A stretch of DNA of 64,000 nt, taken from Pseudomonas orientalis (lineage in GTDB: Bacteria; Pseudomonadota; Gammaproteobacteria; Pseudomonadales; Pseudomonadaceae). The position numbers were made by a program, and so were the translations under genes. The notes below the pieces were generated by a model. The model worked only from the letters and a program-made list of their open reading frames with translations, had not been told where the DNA came from and did no database searches. The stretch spans positions 1,147,001 to 1,211,000 of the forward strand of contig NZ_CP094351.1 of assembly GCF_022807995.1 (NCBI RefSeq), written 5' to 3'. Below, one piece after another: positions 27,060 through 38,655 of the stretch. Each line of letters starts with the position of its first letter. Within the stretch, counting starts at the first letter, position 1.

Positions 27060-27410
27060 TTATTTCAGGGCGGCCATGATGGCCTCGGGGTTGTAGTCGC
27101 GGATCAAGGTGCCGTTGACGTCCACGAACGGAATCCCGCCGCCGCCCAGCGCTTCATACGCCTTGCGCGCCTGGGCGTCCTTTTCGATATCGACGGCCTG
27201 GTAGGGGATTCCCTTCTGGTCCAGAAACCGTCGGATCTGCTTGCAGTAGCCGCACCACTCGGTGGAATAGAGCACCACACGCGCCGAGGCGCGTACCTGC
27301 TCGGACATCACCTGCGACGGGTTGAACAGCCGCTCGACCTTGCCCCAGTTCTGAATCACCACCACCACCAGCAACACCAGCAGGACTTTCTTCAAGACCC
27401 CGCCAAGCAT
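27060..27410 (-). CDS. Membrane-anchored glutaredoxin-family protein
   Basis: This 116-residue protein has a hydrophobic N-terminal anchor (about residues 3-20, GGVLKKVLLVLLVVVVIQNW) and a glutaredoxin/thioredoxin fold from about 42. The redox motif is C-G-Y-C (STEWCGYCKQIRRFL), with the cis-Pro region GGGGIPFVDVNG. It probably reduces or oxidises thiols, at the periplasmic or cytosolic face of the inner membrane; orientation is not clear. Its start shares one base with the ndpA stop (TGATG). Confidence 0.85.
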   Translation of the reverse strand: MLGGVLKKVLLVLLVVVVIQNWGKVERLFNPSQVMSEQVRASARVVLYSTEWCGYCKQIRRFLDQKGIPYQAVDIEKDAQARKAYEALGGGGIPFVDVNGTLIRDYNPEAIMAALK

Positions 27411-28414
27411 CAGTTGCGGCGCTTGAGCTGGTCGGTCAGTTGGGTCGGCAGGCCCTTGATGATCAAGGTGCCGGCGGCTTCGTCGTATTCGATCTTGTCG
27501 CCCAGCAGGTGGGCTTCAAAGCTGATGGACAAGCCTTCGGCGCGGCCGGTGAAGCGGCGGAACTGGTTGAGGGTGCGTTTGTCGGCAGGGATCTCCGGCG
27601 ACAGGCCGTAGTCCTTGTTGCGAATGTGGTCGTAGAACGCTTTAGGCCGCTCTTCATCGATCAGACCGGACAGTTCTTCCAGGCCCATGGGCTCACCGAG
27701 CTTGGCCTGGCTGCTGGCGTAGTCCACCAGGGTCTTGGTTTTCTCGCGGGCCGATTCGTCTGGCAGGTCTTCGCTTTCAACGAAGTCACTGAACGCCTTG
27801 AGCAGGGTGCGGGTTTCGCCCGGGCCGTCAACGCCTTCCTGGCAGCCGATAAAGTCGCGGAAGTACTCCGAGACCTTCTTGCCGTTCTTGCCCTTGATAA
27901 ACGAGATGTACTGCTTGGACTGCTTGTTGTTCTGCCACTCGGACACGTTGATCCGCGCGGCCAGGTGCAGTTGGCCAAGGTCCAGGTGGCGCGATGGGGT
28001 CACGTCCAGTTCGTCGGTCACCGCCACGCCTTCGCTGTGGTGCAGCAGGGCGATGGCCAGATAGTCGGTCATGCCTTGCTGGTAGTGGGCGAACAGCACG
28101 TGACCGCCGGTGGACAGGTTGGATTCCTCCATCAGTTTCTGCAGATGTTCCACCGCAGTACGGCTGAAGGTGGTGAAATCCTGGCCACCGTCAAAGTATT
28201 CCTTCAACCAGCCGCTGAACGGGTGCGCGCCGGACTCGGCATGGAAGAAACCCCAGGCCTTGCCTTGTTTGGCGTTGTAGCTCTCGTTGAGGTCGGCAAG
28301 CATGTTCTCGATGGCGGCCGATTCGGACAGCTCCGAATCACGGGCATGCAGAACTGCGGGGGTGCCGTCGGGTTTTTTGTCGATCAGGTGGACGATGCAA
28401 TGACGGATCGGCAT
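27410..28414 (-). CDS. ndpA: Nucleoid-associated protein NdpA (YejK family)
   Basis: This 334-residue YejK/NdpA protein starts [25 protein letters not shown] and contains the family blocks [19 protein letters not shown] and [28 protein letters not shown]. Members associate with the nucleoid and bind DNA. It is coupled to the downstream glutaredoxin gene and divergent from hupN, so two nucleoid proteins share one spacer. Confidence 0.92.
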   Translation of the reverse strand: MPIRHCIVHLIDKKPDGTPAVLHARDSELSESAAIENMLADLNESYNAKQGKAWGFFHAESGAHPFSGWLKEYFDGGQDFTTFSRTAVEHLQKLMEESNLSTGGHVLFAHYQQGMTDYLAIALLHHSEGVAVTDELDVTPSRHLDLGQLHLAARINVSEWQNNKQSKQYISFIKGKNGKKVSEYFRDFIGCQEGVDGPGETRTLLKAFSDFVESEDLPDESAREKTKTLVDYASSQAKLGEPMGLEELSGLIDEERPKAFYDHIRNKDYGLSPEIPADKRTLNQFRRFTGRAEGLSISFEAHLLGDKIEYDEAAGTLIIKGLPTQLTDQLKRRN

Positions 28415-28811
28415 AGGCTTCTCGGCTGGTTGAAGGGGAGCGGTGAGCCTCCCCCAAAAAGTTGCCCAGTGTACCGCACCCGTTGGTCAAGACGCGCCTG
28501 GAAGGGCGTTTTGGATGTTCTCCCACCGTGGATATGGGGTTTTTTCACGCTTTAGAGCGATAAAGCTGACCAAATGGGTATGTTGAGGCGGATATTTCCC
28601 CGTCTCTGTGCTAGTTTTGCCCCGTCTTACGCCAAGTCTCGGCGTTAAGCGTGCATTCAGCATTTGTCAGGTCGAACCAATCCCCGTTTCAAGCATCTAT
28701 AACCCCGTTCTCCAAAGGTTATAGCCGGGGTGCCAGGCCGACACGGTCGGGCTCGACGGCTGACACTGCACTCTGCAATCCATATGAATTTGATAGGGAA
28801 GGAACACCACA
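28415..28811. other. ndpA/hupN divergent spacer, no gene seen
   Basis: This 397-base spacer has mixed composition and no convincing reading frame. The ndpA-proximal half has a CCCTTC...GGGAGG-type palindrome; the hupN-proximal half has a 12-base inverted pair around CTATAACCCCG/GGTTATAGCCGGG at about 28697-28735. This suggests a structured hupN leader. The AGGGAAGGA ribosome site lies just before hupN. I could not assign promoters confidently. Confidence 0.4.
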
Positions 28812-29093
28812 ATGGCTTTGACTAAAGACCAACTGATCGCTGATATCGCTGAAGCTATCGACGCGCCGAAAACCACCGCGCGCGCAGCGCTGGACCAACT
28901 GGGCCAGATCGTTGCCGATCAGCTGGAAAACGGCGGCGAAATCACTCTGCCAGGTATCGGCAAGCTGAAAGTGACCGAGCGTCCTGCCCGTACCGGCCGT
29001 AACCCTTCGACTGGCGCTGCCATCGAAATCGCTGCCAAGAAAGTTATCAAGCTGGTTGTGGCCAAAGGCCTGACCGACGCTGTTAACAAGTAA
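28812..29093 (+). CDS. hupN: HU-family DNA-binding protein
   Basis: This 93-residue HU homologue has the dimerisation helices (KDQLIADIAEAIDAPKTTARAALDQLGQIV) and the DNA-intercalating arm with the conserved ARTGRNPSTG. It differs from the HupA and HupB types of Pseudomonas and matches the third paralogue, called HupN in P. putida, which sits near ndpA, rlmF and valS there as here. A clear AGGGAAGGA ribosome site precedes it and a strong terminator follows, so it is a single-gene unit. Confidence 0.88.
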   Translation: MALTKDQLIADIAEAIDAPKTTARAALDQLGQIVADQLENGGEITLPGIGKLKVTERPARTGRNPSTGAAIEIAAKKVIKLVVAKGLTDAVNK

Positions 29094-29100
29094 GACGCAG

Positions 29101-29141
29101 TAAAAAACCGTGCTCCGGAGTGATCCGGGCACGGTTTTTTG
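29101..29141 (+). terminator. Terminator of hupN
   Basis: A 12-bp stem (AAAAAACCGTGC at 29102-29113 with GCACGGTTTTTT at 29129-29140), with a smaller inner stem in the loop, ends in a T6 run. Confidence 0.9.
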
Positions 29142-29165
29142 TTGCCTGCGATTTTACGTCTTACT

Positions 29166-29263
29166 GTAGGAGCGAGCTTGCTCGCGAAAGACGTTAACAA
29201 TAACGCGCCCGTCCTGGTTGAACGCGGCGCCTTGGCGTTTTTCGCGAGCAAGCTCGCTCCTAC
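29166..29263. repeat. REPIN (type B)
   Basis: Inverted GTAGGAGCGAGCTTGCTCGC arms sit between the convergent hupN and rlmF genes, right after the hupN terminator. Confidence 0.9.
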
Positions 29264-29273
29264 AGGGTTGGCG

Positions 29274-30290
29274 TCAACGCACCCAGCGCTGGCGCCAGAT
29301 CTGCTGTTCGTTTTTGGTCTGGAAGGTCCAGGCGACGAACCGGCTTTGCTTTTGCCCCTGGGACATTTCCACTACCTGGCTTTCCAATACGCCGGCCTTT
29401 TTCAGCGCCGTCTCGATCGCGGGCAAGTTTGACGCTTTTGACACCAGGGTGCTGAACCACAGCACCTTGTGGGCAAAATGCGCGCTTTCGGCGATCAATT
29501 GCGTTACGAAACGCGCTTCGCCGCCTTCACACCACAGCTCGGCCGATTGACCACCGAAGTTCAGCACCGGCAACTTGCGCTTGGGGTCGGCTCTGCCCAA
29601 GGCGCGCCATTTGCGTTCGCTGCCCTTGGTGGCTTCGTCCATGGACGCATGGAACGGCGGGTTGCACATGGTCAGGTCAAAGCGTTCCGCAGGCTCCAGC
29701 AGCCCTAGCAGGATGTGCTTGGGGTTGGGTTGCTGGCGTAGCTGGATGACTTTGCTCAGGTCGTTGGACTGCACAATGGCCTTGGCGGCGGCCACGGCGA
29801 TCGGGTCGACCTCCGAGCCGAGGAAGTTCCAGCGGTACTCCATGTAGCCAATCAGCGGGTACACGCAGTTGGCGCCCATGCCGATATCCAGCACCTTGAC
29901 GATGGAACCGCGCGGAATCTTGCCCTCGTTGGTGCTGGCCAGCAGATCGGCGAGGAAGTGCACGTAGTCGGCACGCCCCGGCACGGGCGGGCACAGGTAA
30001 TCGGCCGGGATGTCCCAATGCTGGATGCCGTAGAACGACTTGAGCAACGCCCGGTTGAACACCCGCACCGCGTCCGGGCTGGCGAAGTCGATACTCTCTT
30101 TGCCATAAGGATTGATGATCACGAACTGCGCGAGTTCCGGCGTGGTCTTGATCAGCGCCTGGAAGTCGTAACGGCCTGTGTGGCGGTTGCGCGGATGCAG
30201 GGTAGCCTCTTTGCGTGGTGCGACGGGCTTGGCCGTTGCAGCGGTGTTAGGCTTCTTGCGCGGTGGTTTGGGTGTGCTGGGGGCGGTCAT
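29274..30290 (-). CDS. rlmF: 23S rRNA (adenine1618-N6)-methyltransferase
   Basis: This 338-residue SAM-dependent methyltransferase of the RlmF/YbiN family modifies A1618 of 23S rRNA. A basic, proline-rich tail (residues 1-30) is followed by [13 protein letters not shown], the SAM loop [14 protein letters not shown], and the N6-adenine motif NPPF ([10 protein letters not shown]). It converges on hupN. It is flanked on both sides by REPINs, so it is likely a single-gene transcript. Confidence 0.93.
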   Translation of the reverse strand: MTAPSTPKPPRKKPNTAATAKPVAPRKEATLHPRNRHTGRYDFQALIKTTPELAQFVIINPYGKESIDFASPDAVRVFNRALLKSFYGIQHWDIPADYLCPPVPGRADYVHFLADLLASTNEGKIPRGSIVKVLDIGMGANCVYPLIGYMEYRWNFLGSEVDPIAVAAAKAIVQSNDLSKVIQLRQQPNPKHILLGLLEPAERFDLTMCNPPFHASMDEATKGSERKWRALGRADPKRKLPVLNFGGQSAELWCEGGEARFVTQLIAESAHFAHKVLWFSTLVSKASNLPAIETALKKAGVLESQVVEMSQGQKQSRFVAWTFQTKNEQQIWRQRWVR

Positions 30291-30353
30291 GTTGATTCTG
30301 GTGTTGGCTCAAAGTGGCGGGCATTGTCACACATCTTGAGCCTTGCCCGGTCA

Positions 30354-30446
30354 AATGTGGGAGGGGGCTTGCCCCCGATGGCTGTGTGTCAGTCAATTAT
30401 CTGTTAACTGACCCATCGCCATCGGGGGCAAGCCCCCTCCCACATT
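30354..30446. repeat. REPIN (type A)
   Basis: A complete doublet lies between rlmF and valS, upstream of the rlmF start on the minus strand. Confidence 0.9.
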
Positions 30447-30483
30447 GACTGCATTCCCAGCAGGACATCGGGAACGATCAGGC

Positions 30484-30514
30484 AAAAAAAAGAGACCCGA
30501 AGGTCTCTTTTTTT
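30484..30514. terminator. Terminator of valS, symmetric
   Basis: AGAGACC/GGTCTCT (30491-30497 with 30502-30508) has a CGAA loop, flanked by A8 on one side and T7 on the other, so it can act in both directions. It lies 15 bases past the valS stop. Confidence 0.9.
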
Positions 30515-30528
30515 ACGCGACTCAAGCC

Positions 30529-33375
30529 TTACAGGCTGGAAATCCGCGCATGTTGCTCCGCCAGCTTGCCCAAAGCCTGCTCAGCCTCGGCCAACTTGGC
30601 GCGTTCCTTGTCGATGACCTCTGCCGGCGCCTTGTCGACGAACGCCGCGTTGGACAGCTTGCCGCCCACGCGCTGCACTTCACCTTGCAGACGCGCGATT
30701 TCCTTGTCGAGACGGGCCAGTTCCGCGCCCTTGTCGATCAAGCCGGCCATCGGCACCAGTACTTCCATATCGCCGACCAGCGCGGTAGCGGACAGCGGTG
30801 CTTCGGCGCCATCGGCCAATACGGTGATCGACTCCAGCTTTGCCAGCTTCTTGAGCAGCGCATCGTTCTCGCTGAGGCGACGCTGGTCTTCGGCACTGGC
30901 GTTCTTGACGAACACGGCCAGCGGCTTGCCCGGCCCGATGTTCATCTCGGCGCGGATGTTGCGCGTGCCGAGCATCAGGGTCTTGAGCCATTCGATATCG
31001 CTTTCGGCGGCCTCATCAATGCGTGCTTCATTGGCCACCGGCCAAGGCTGCAGCATGATGGTCTTGCCTTCGATACCGGCCAGCGGCGCCAGGCGCTGCC
31101 AGATTTCTTCGGTGATGAACGGCATGAACGGATGCGCCAGGCGCAACGCCACTTCCAGCACGCGCACCAGGGTGCGACGGGTGCCGCGCTGGCGCTCGAC
31201 CGGCGCGTTTTCGTCCCACAGCACCGGCTTGGACAGTTCCAGGTACCAGTCGCAATACTGGTTCCAGATGAACTCGTACAAGGCCTGGGCGGCCAGGTCG
31301 AAACGGAACTGGTCGAGCTGGCGGGTCACTTCGGCTTCGGTGCGTTGCAACTGCGAGATGATCCAGCGGTCGGCCAGGCTCAGCTCAAAGGCTTCGCCGT
31401 TCTGGCCGCAGTCTTCGCCTTTGTCCAGCACGTAGCGCGCGGCGTTCCAGATCTTGTTGCAGAAGTTGCGATAACCTTCGACGCGGCCCATGTCGAACTT
31501 GATGTCGCGACCGGTGGAGGCCAGCGAGCAGAAGGTGAAGCGCAGGGCGTCGGTGCCATAGCTGGCGATGCCGTCGGCGAATTCGTCGCGGGTCTGTTTC
31601 TCGATCTTCTTCGCCATTTTCGGCTGCATCATCCCCGAGGTGCGCTTCTGTACCAGCGCTTCGAGTTCGATGCCGTCGATGATGTCCAGTGGGTCCAGGA
31701 CGTTGCCCTTGGATTTGGACATCTTCTGGCCCTGGCCATCTCGCACCAGGCCGTGGACATACACGGTCTTGAACGGCACCTGCGGGGTGCCGTCGTCGTT
31801 CTTCACCAAGTGCATGGTGAGCATGATCATCCGGGCAACCCAGAAGAAAATGATGTCGAAGCCGGTGACCAGCACGTCGGTGGGGTGGAATTTTTCGAGG
31901 AACGCGGTTTTTTCCGGCCAGCCCAGGGTGGAGAAGGTCCACAGGCCGGCGCTGAACCAGGTGTCCAGTACGTCATTGTCCTGATTCAATACCAGGTCTG
32001 CGGGCAGATTATTCTTGGCACGCACTTCGGCTTCGTCGCGACCTACATAAACCTTGCCCGACTCGTCATACCAGGCCGGAATACGGTGGCCCCACCACAG
32101 CTGACGGCTGATGCACCAATCTTGGATGTCGCGCATCCAGGAGAAGTACATGTTTTCGTATTGTTTAGGCACGAACGCGATGCGGCCGTCTTCAACGGCG
32201 GCAATGGCCGGCTCAGCCAAAGGCTTGGTCGACACGTACCACTGGTCGGTCAGCCACGGCTCGATCACGGTGCCGGAACGGTCGCCCTTCGGCACTTTCA
32301 GGCCGTGGTCGTCGACGCTCACCAGCAAACCGGCAGCGTCGAACGCGGCAACGATCTGCTTGCGCGCTTCGAAGCGGTCCAGGCCTGCATATTCGGCCGG
32401 GATCTTGCCGTCGATGCTGTCGTTGAGCGTGCCGTCCAGGTTGAACACCTGGCAGGCCGGCAATACGGCGGCGTTCTTGTCGAAAATATTCAGCAGCGGC
32501 AGGTTGTGGCGCTTGCCGACTTCGTAGTCGTTGAAATCGTGTGCCGGGGTGATTTTCACGCAGCCGGTGCCGAATTCAGGGTCGCAGTAGTCGTCCGCGA
32601 TGATCGGGATGCGACGGCCGACCAGTGGCAGCTCGACGAACTTGCCGATCAGCGCCTGGTAGCGCTCGTCGTTCGGGTTAACCGCGACGGCGGCGTCGCC
32701 CAGCATGGTTTCCGGACGCGTGGTGGCAACTATCAGGTAGTCATTGCCTTCAGCGGTCCTGGCGCCGTCGGCCAGCGGGTACTTGAGGTTCCACAGGAAA
32801 CCTTTCTCGTCGTGGTTTTCCACTTCGAGGTCGGAAATTGCCGTGTGCAGCTTGGTGTCCCAGTTGACCAGGCGCTTGCCGCGGTAGATCAGGCCGTCTT
32901 CATGCAGGCGTACAAAGGCTTCCTTCACGGCTTCCGACAGGCCGTCGTCCATGGTGAAGCGCTCGCGGCTCCAGTCCACGGACGAACCCAGGCGACGGAT
33001 CTGACGGCTGATATTGCCGCCGGATTGATCTTTCCATTCCCAGACTTTCTCGAGGAATTTCTCGCGACCCAGGTCGTGACGATTCTGGCCGGTGGCTTCC
33101 AGCTGGCGTTCCACCAGCATCTGGGTGGCGATACCGGCGTGGTCGGTGCCCGGCTGCCACAGGGTGTCGCGACCCTGCATGCGGCGGAAGCGGATCAACG
33201 CATCCATGATCGCATTGTTGAAGCCATGGCCCATGTGCAGGCTGCCAGTGACGTTCGGTGGCGGGATCATGATGGTGTACGAGTCGCCCGCACCTTGTGG
33301 GGCGAAATAGTTTTCGGACTCCCAGGTGTTGTACCAGGAAGTTTCGATAGCGTGGGGCTGGTAGGTCTTATCCAT
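30529..33375 (-). CDS. valS: Valyl-tRNA synthetase
   Basis: This 948-residue class I synthetase charges tRNA-Val. The adenylate site has the HIGH-type motif in [13 protein letters not shown] and KMSKS in [14 protein letters not shown]. The editing CP1 domain lies between ([10 protein letters not shown]), then the anticodon domain, and a C-terminal coiled coil (about 880-945). The start at 33375 ([16 protein letters not shown]) is preferred to 33399, which adds eight residues absent from the family. Its neighbours upstream are the usual hypothetical gene, holC and pepA. Confidence 0.96.
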   Translation of the reverse strand: MDKTYQPHAIETSWYNTWESENYFAPQGAGDSYTIMIPPPNVTGSLHMGHGFNNAIMDALIRFRRMQGRDTLWQPGTDHAGIATQMLVERQLEATGQNRHDLGREKFLEKVWEWKDQSGGNISRQIRRLGSSVDWSRERFTMDDGLSEAVKEAFVRLHEDGLIYRGKRLVNWDTKLHTAISDLEVENHDEKGFLWNLKYPLADGARTAEGNDYLIVATTRPETMLGDAAVAVNPNDERYQALIGKFVELPLVGRRIPIIADDYCDPEFGTGCVKITPAHDFNDYEVGKRHNLPLLNIFDKNAAVLPACQVFNLDGTLNDSIDGKIPAEYAGLDRFEARKQIVAAFDAAGLLVSVDDHGLKVPKGDRSGTVIEPWLTDQWYVSTKPLAEPAIAAVEDGRIAFVPKQYENMYFSWMRDIQDWCISRQLWWGHRIPAWYDESGKVYVGRDEAEVRAKNNLPADLVLNQDNDVLDTWFSAGLWTFSTLGWPEKTAFLEKFHPTDVLVTGFDIIFFWVARMIMLTMHLVKNDDGTPQVPFKTVYVHGLVRDGQGQKMSKSKGNVLDPLDIIDGIELEALVQKRTSGMMQPKMAKKIEKQTRDEFADGIASYGTDALRFTFCSLASTGRDIKFDMGRVEGYRNFCNKIWNAARYVLDKGEDCGQNGEAFELSLADRWIISQLQRTEAEVTRQLDQFRFDLAAQALYEFIWNQYCDWYLELSKPVLWDENAPVERQRGTRRTLVRVLEVALRLAHPFMPFITEEIWQRLAPLAGIEGKTIMLQPWPVANEARIDEAAESDIEWLKTLMLGTRNIRAEMNIGPGKPLAVFVKNASAEDQRRLSENDALLKKLAKLESITVLADGAEAPLSATALVGDMEVLVPMAGLIDKGAELARLDKEIARLQGEVQRVGGKLSNAAFVDKAPAEVIDKERAKLAEAEQALGKLAEQHARISSL

Positions 33376-33480
33376 GCGCGGCGGGACCCTAGTTGGCATT
33401 TATTCAGGAAAGCCGGCAAGTATAACGGGGGATAGAGCGCAGGGCGAGGCGAAGACAGGGCTTAAGGTGTATGCAACCAA

Positions 33481-33570
33481 ATGTGGGAGGAGGCTTGCCC
33501 CCGATGGCGGCGTGTCAGCTTCAAATAGACTGCTGACTCGCCGCTATCGGGGGCAAGCCCCCTCCCACAG
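33481..33570. repeat. REPIN (type A)
   Basis: A doublet with one variant arm (GGGAGGAGGCTTGCCCCC) between valS and the next gene, so valS probably has its own promoter. Confidence 0.88.
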
Positions 33571-33586
33571 GGGATCCCGGTTTGGT

Positions 33587-33964
33587 TCAGGACTGGTACT
33601 GGCTGAGCAGTCGCTCCATTCGCGCATCCATCCGCCGCTTGATTTCGGCTTCGATATGCGGCGCATAGTCGTCGATCACATCCTGCATGATCAATTGCGC
33701 GGCGGCGCGCAGTTCGTTGTCCAGGTGCAGCAGCAGGGCGTCGGGGGCTTTTTCCGCGGCGGGAGCGGGTTCTGCCATGGCTGGCTGCGGCGCAACAGGC
33801 TTGTTGCCGACCATGTCGAACAACAGCGGAATCTGGCTCTCGGCATCGACTGCTTCGGTCAACAGCGGCGGTTGCAAGCCATCATCACCCAGCAACTGAC
33901 GGATCGACTCGAGGTCGTCCAGCAGGTGGTCGTCTTTTTTCAGCGGGTTGGGCGTGTCCATCAT
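33587..33964 (-). CDS. Conserved hypothetical protein between valS and holC
   Basis: This 125-residue protein is not of known function. It begins MMDTPNPLKKDDHLLDDLESIRQLL, has a proline/alanine-rich middle (about 55-75), and ends in an amphipathic helical segment rich in charged residues (AAQLIMQDVIDDYAPHIEAEIKRRMDARMERLL). There is no signal or membrane helix. P. aeruginosa has a hypothetical gene in the same place between valS and holC. Four bases separate it from holC, so co-transcription and perhaps a link to DNA polymerase III are possible. Confidence 0.75.
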   Translation of the reverse strand: MMDTPNPLKKDDHLLDDLESIRQLLGDDGLQPPLLTEAVDAESQIPLLFDMVGNKPVAPQPAMAEPAPAAEKAPDALLLHLDNELRAAAQLIMQDVIDDYAPHIEAEIKRRMDARMERLLSQYQS

Positions 33965-33968
33965 GTAC

Positions 33969-34397
33969 TCAAAGTCGTTGTAGCCGGTGATCCTGCAGAG
34001 GATAGCCCTGTTCGCGGTAGAAACGGAAACTCTCCCGCGCGGCCTGACGAATAGCCGGGTCTTCCACCACCACTTCCGCCACGCGGGCGAATGCCTTGGC
34101 GAAGGGCGGCACTTTCAGGTCGAGGTTGACCAGCAGGTCATCGTGGCCGCCGCAACTGTCGCCCAAACCCAGGACAACCACGCCGTCCGGTTCCGATTCC
34201 GCAGGGCCGTGGGGTACGAAGCTTTCGCCCTTGAAGCGCCACAGGCGGGCATCGAGGTCGTCGCGTTGGGCGGCATCGCTGCAATGCAGGTAGATGCGAT
34301 GGCCCATGCGCCAGGCTTTTTCGGTGAGCTTGCAGGCGAAGTCCAGGCGCGCGGACGGGTCGGCGCTGGGCAATATATAGAAGTCGACTTGGGTCAT
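33969..34397 (-). CDS. holC: DNA polymerase III chi subunit
   Basis: This 142-residue chi subunit (MTQVDFYILPSADPSARLDFACKLTEKAWRMGHRIYLH) links the clamp-loader to single-strand-binding protein during replication. Length and the LWRFKGESFVPHG block fit the family. It is followed closely by the hypothetical gene at 33587 and separated from pepA by a REPIN. Confidence 0.93.
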   Translation of the reverse strand: MTQVDFYILPSADPSARLDFACKLTEKAWRMGHRIYLHCSDAAQRDDLDARLWRFKGESFVPHGPAESEPDGVVVLGLGDSCGGHDDLLVNLDLKVPPFAKAFARVAEVVVEDPAIRQAARESFRFYREQGYPLQDHRLQRL

Positions 34398-34442
34398 TGC
34401 GGTTCCTGAAACCGGGACGGCACGATGACCGTCCCGGAATTT

Positions 34443-34540
34443 GTAGGAGCGAGCTTGCTCGCGAAAAACGCAAGGTCGCCGCGATCAACCTGGTTTCCCG
34501 AGTCATCGTTAACGACCATCGCGAGCAAGCTCGCTCCTAC
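34443..34540. repeat. REPIN (type B)
   Basis: Inverted arms GTAGGAGCGAGCTTGCTCGC and its complement occupy the pepA/holC spacer and end five bases before the pepA stop. Confidence 0.9.
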
Positions 34541-34544
34541 AGAG

Positions 34545-36206
<1,662 letters not shown>

Positions 36207-36313
36207 TCAATCACAGGATAATGCGCCATCTTTTAGCCGGCCCGCGCAAACGGGCCGACTCGGTATGCTTGCTTGTTTGGCCGCCTTAGCCTGACAACCC
36301 TGGAGTGTCTGGT

Positions 36314-37432
36314 TTGATCGTCTTCCGTTATCTATCCCGCGAAGTCCTGTTGACCCTGAGTGCCGTGAGTGCGGTATTGCTGGTCATCATCATGAGTGGT
36401 CGTTTCGTCAAATTTCTTGCGCAGGCGGCCTCGGGCGCCCTGGATCCGGGCTCGCTGTTCCTGATCATGGGCTTTCGCCTGCCGGGCTTTCTGCAACTGA
36501 TCCTGCCGCTCGGCCTGTTCCTCGGCATCCTGCTGGCCTATGGCCGGCTGTATCTCGAGAGCGAGATGACCGTGCTGTCGGCCACCGGCATGAGCCAGCA
36601 ACGCCTGCTGGCCATGACCCTGGTGCCGGCCACTGGCGTTGCGCTGGTCGTGGCCTGGTTGAGTCTGAGTCTGGCGCCGCAAGGGGCCATGCAGTTCCAG
36701 CTGCTGTTGAACAAGCAGGACGCGATGACCGAGTTCGACACCCTCGAGCCCGGGCGTTTCCAGGCGCTCAACGACGGTACGCGCGTGACCTATACCGAAG
36801 AAATGACCGAAGACCGTTCCAACCTGAGCGGTGTGTTCATTTCCCAGAAAAATCTCGGCAAGGACCAGAAAGACCGTGGCATCTCGATTCTGGTCGCCGA
36901 CGGTGGCCGCCAGGAAGTGCGCGCCGATGGCAGCCGCTACCTGATCCTGGACAACGGCTATCGCTACGATGGCAGCCCGGGGTTGGCCGATTACCGCGTG
37001 ATCAAATACGACTCCTACGGCGTCATGCTGCCCAAGCCCGATATCAGCGATGAAGTCACCGATCGCGACGCGCTGCCCACGGCCTCGCTGTTCGGCAGCC
37101 AGGAACTGCGCTCCATTGCCGAGCTGCAATGGCGTCTGTCCCTGCCGCTGCTGGTGTTTATCGTGACCTTGATGGCGGTGCCGCTGTCACGCGTCAACCC
37201 GCGTCAGGGCCGGTTCCTCAAGTTGCTGCCGGCAATCCTGCTGTACATGGCTTACCTGACCATCCTGATTTCCGCCCGTGGCTCCCTGGAGAAGGGCAAG
37301 TTGCCGCCCGCCCTGGGTCTGTGGTGGGTGCACGGGATTTTCCTGGTGATCGGCCTGGGGCTGCTCTATTGGGAACCTATCCGTTTGAAAATGAAGAGCC
37401 GTCGTGGCCTGAAGGAGTTGGCTCGTGGCTAA
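36314..37432 (+). CDS. lptF: LPS export permease LptF
   Basis: This 372-residue inner-membrane protein forms, with LptG and the LptB ATPase, the ABC transporter that extracts lipopolysaccharide for export. It has six helices, three at each end, around a large periplasmic beta-jellyroll domain. The likely start is TTG at 36314 (MIVFRYLSREVL), because the GGAG ribosome site at 36302-36305 is correctly spaced for it and overlaps the alternative GTG at 36305. It overlaps lptG by eight bases. Confidence 0.93.
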   Translation: MIVFRYLSREVLLTLSAVSAVLLVIIMSGRFVKFLAQAASGALDPGSLFLIMGFRLPGFLQLILPLGLFLGILLAYGRLYLESEMTVLSATGMSQQRLLAMTLVPATGVALVVAWLSLSLAPQGAMQFQLLLNKQDAMTEFDTLEPGRFQALNDGTRVTYTEEMTEDRSNLSGVFISQKNLGKDQKDRGISILVADGGRQEVRADGSRYLILDNGYRYDGSPGLADYRVIKYDSYGVMLPKPDISDEVTDRDALPTASLFGSQELRSIAELQWRLSLPLLVFIVTLMAVPLSRVNPRQGRFLKLLPAILLYMAYLTILISARGSLEKGKLPPALGLWWVHGIFLVIGLGLLYWEPIRLKMKSRRGLKELARG

Positions 37433-38504
37433 GCTCGATCGCTACATTGGTAGCAGCGTACTGATCGCCATCCTGGCGGTATTGGGCATTATCCTGGGCC
37501 TGGCCTCGCTGTTTGCCTTCATCGATGAAGTGGGCAACGTCACCGATACCTATACCGTCACCGATGTATTGAGCTTCGTGGCGCTGACCGCGCCGCGTCG
37601 TCTCTACGACATGATGCCGATGGCCGGCCTGATCGGCTGCCTGATCGGCCTGGGCACCCTGGCCAGCAACAGCGAGTTGACCATCATGCGCGCGGCGGGC
37701 GTGTCCATCGGGCGTATCGTCTGGGCCGTCATGAAACCCATGCTGCTGTTGATGGCGTGCAGCGTGCTGATCGGCGAATACGTCGCGCCACCGTCCGAAG
37801 CCACCGCCCAGGCCAATCGCGCCCTGGCCCAGGGTTCGGGTGACGCGCAGAGTTCCAAGCACGGCCTGTGGCACCGCCAGGGTGACCAGTTCATCCACAT
37901 CAACGCCGTACAGCCCGGTGGGTTGTTGATCGGGGTGACGCGCTACACGTTCGACAAAGAGCGGCACATGCTCAGCTCCAGCTTCGCCAAGCGTGCGCAG
38001 TACGATGGTGCGCAATGGCAACTGACCGACGTGACCACCACGCTGTTCCACAACGTGGGCCAGGGCGTCAATGCCAGTACCGAAGTGGTCAATGCGCCCA
38101 CCCAGGCCTGGGACATCGCGCTAAAGCCGGAACTGCTCAACACAGTGATCATGGTCCCGGAAACGCTGCCAATCTCGGGTCTCTGGAGTTATATCCATTA
38201 CCTCAAGGACCAGGGCCTGAACAATGGCCGCTACTGGCTGGCGTTCTGGGTCAAGGTGTTGCAACCGGTGGTCACCGCCGCGCTGGTGCTGATGGCGATC
38301 TCCTTTATCTTCGGCCCGTTGCGCTCGGTGACTCTTGGCCAGCGGGTATTCACCGGGGTGCTGGTGGGCTTTACCTTCCGTATCGCCCAGGATTTGCTGG
38401 GGCCGTCGAGCCTGGTGTTCGGCTTCTCGCCGTTGTTCGCGGTGCTGGTGCCGACATTTATCTGCGCCGTGGCCGGGTTCTGGTTGTTGCGCCGAGCCGG
38501 CTGA
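37425..38504 (+). CDS. lptG: LPS export permease LptG
   Basis: This 359-residue partner of LptF has the same six-helix plus jellyroll layout (MAKLDRYIGSSVLIAILAVLGII). The GTG start at 37425 lies inside the lptF end with a GAAGGAG site before it. A strong terminator follows 17 bases after the stop. In P. putida and P. aeruginosa, lptFG is not followed by lepA, so this marks a junction in gene order. Confidence 0.94.
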   Translation: MAKLDRYIGSSVLIAILAVLGIILGLASLFAFIDEVGNVTDTYTVTDVLSFVALTAPRRLYDMMPMAGLIGCLIGLGTLASNSELTIMRAAGVSIGRIVWAVMKPMLLLMACSVLIGEYVAPPSEATAQANRALAQGSGDAQSSKHGLWHRQGDQFIHINAVQPGGLLIGVTRYTFDKERHMLSSSFAKRAQYDGAQWQLTDVTTTLFHNVGQGVNASTEVVNAPTQAWDIALKPELLNTVIMVPETLPISGLWSYIHYLKDQGLNNGRYWLAFWVKVLQPVVTAALVLMAISFIFGPLRSVTLGQRVFTGVLVGFTFRIAQDLLGPSSLVFGFSPLFAVLVPTFICAVAGFWLLRRAG

Positions 38505-38520
38505 TTGCGCGCTTATGCAT

Positions 38521-38557
38521 AAAAAATGCCCCGCTTATCCCTGCGGGGCATTTTTGT
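38521..38557 (+). terminator. Terminator of lptG
   Basis: A 13-bp stem (AAAAATGCCCCGC at 38522-38534 with GCGGGGCATTTTT at 38543-38555) ends the lptFG transcript. Confidence 0.92.
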
Positions 38558-38572
38558 TCTGGTCAGCAAAGA

Positions 38573-38601
38573 TGACGTCTGGCCCGAGCATCAGGTACAA
38601 T
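38573..38601 (+). promoter_or_regulatory. Possible lepA promoter
   Basis: TACAAT at 38596-38601 is a good -10 box. The -35 candidate TGACGT at 38573-38578 with a 17-base spacer is weak. A promoter is needed here because lptG ends in a terminator. Confidence 0.35.
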
Positions 38602-38655
38602 TCCCGGCTATTTTTCAGCGGGCAATCTGCCTGCAGCCTTTTTGAGTGTTGATCC

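Noticed and set aside
26722..27096. Frame in the large repeat, similar to one at 49903-50334
   Set aside because: The two predicted proteins resemble each other only because the DNA repeat is conserved. Differences follow stem pairing rather than codon position, and there is no ribosome site.
30445..33435. 996-codon plus-strand frame opposite valS
   Set aside because: It is the antisense shadow of valS, with low-complexity composition (H, Q, V, G rich) and no domain. valS has all synthetase motifs.
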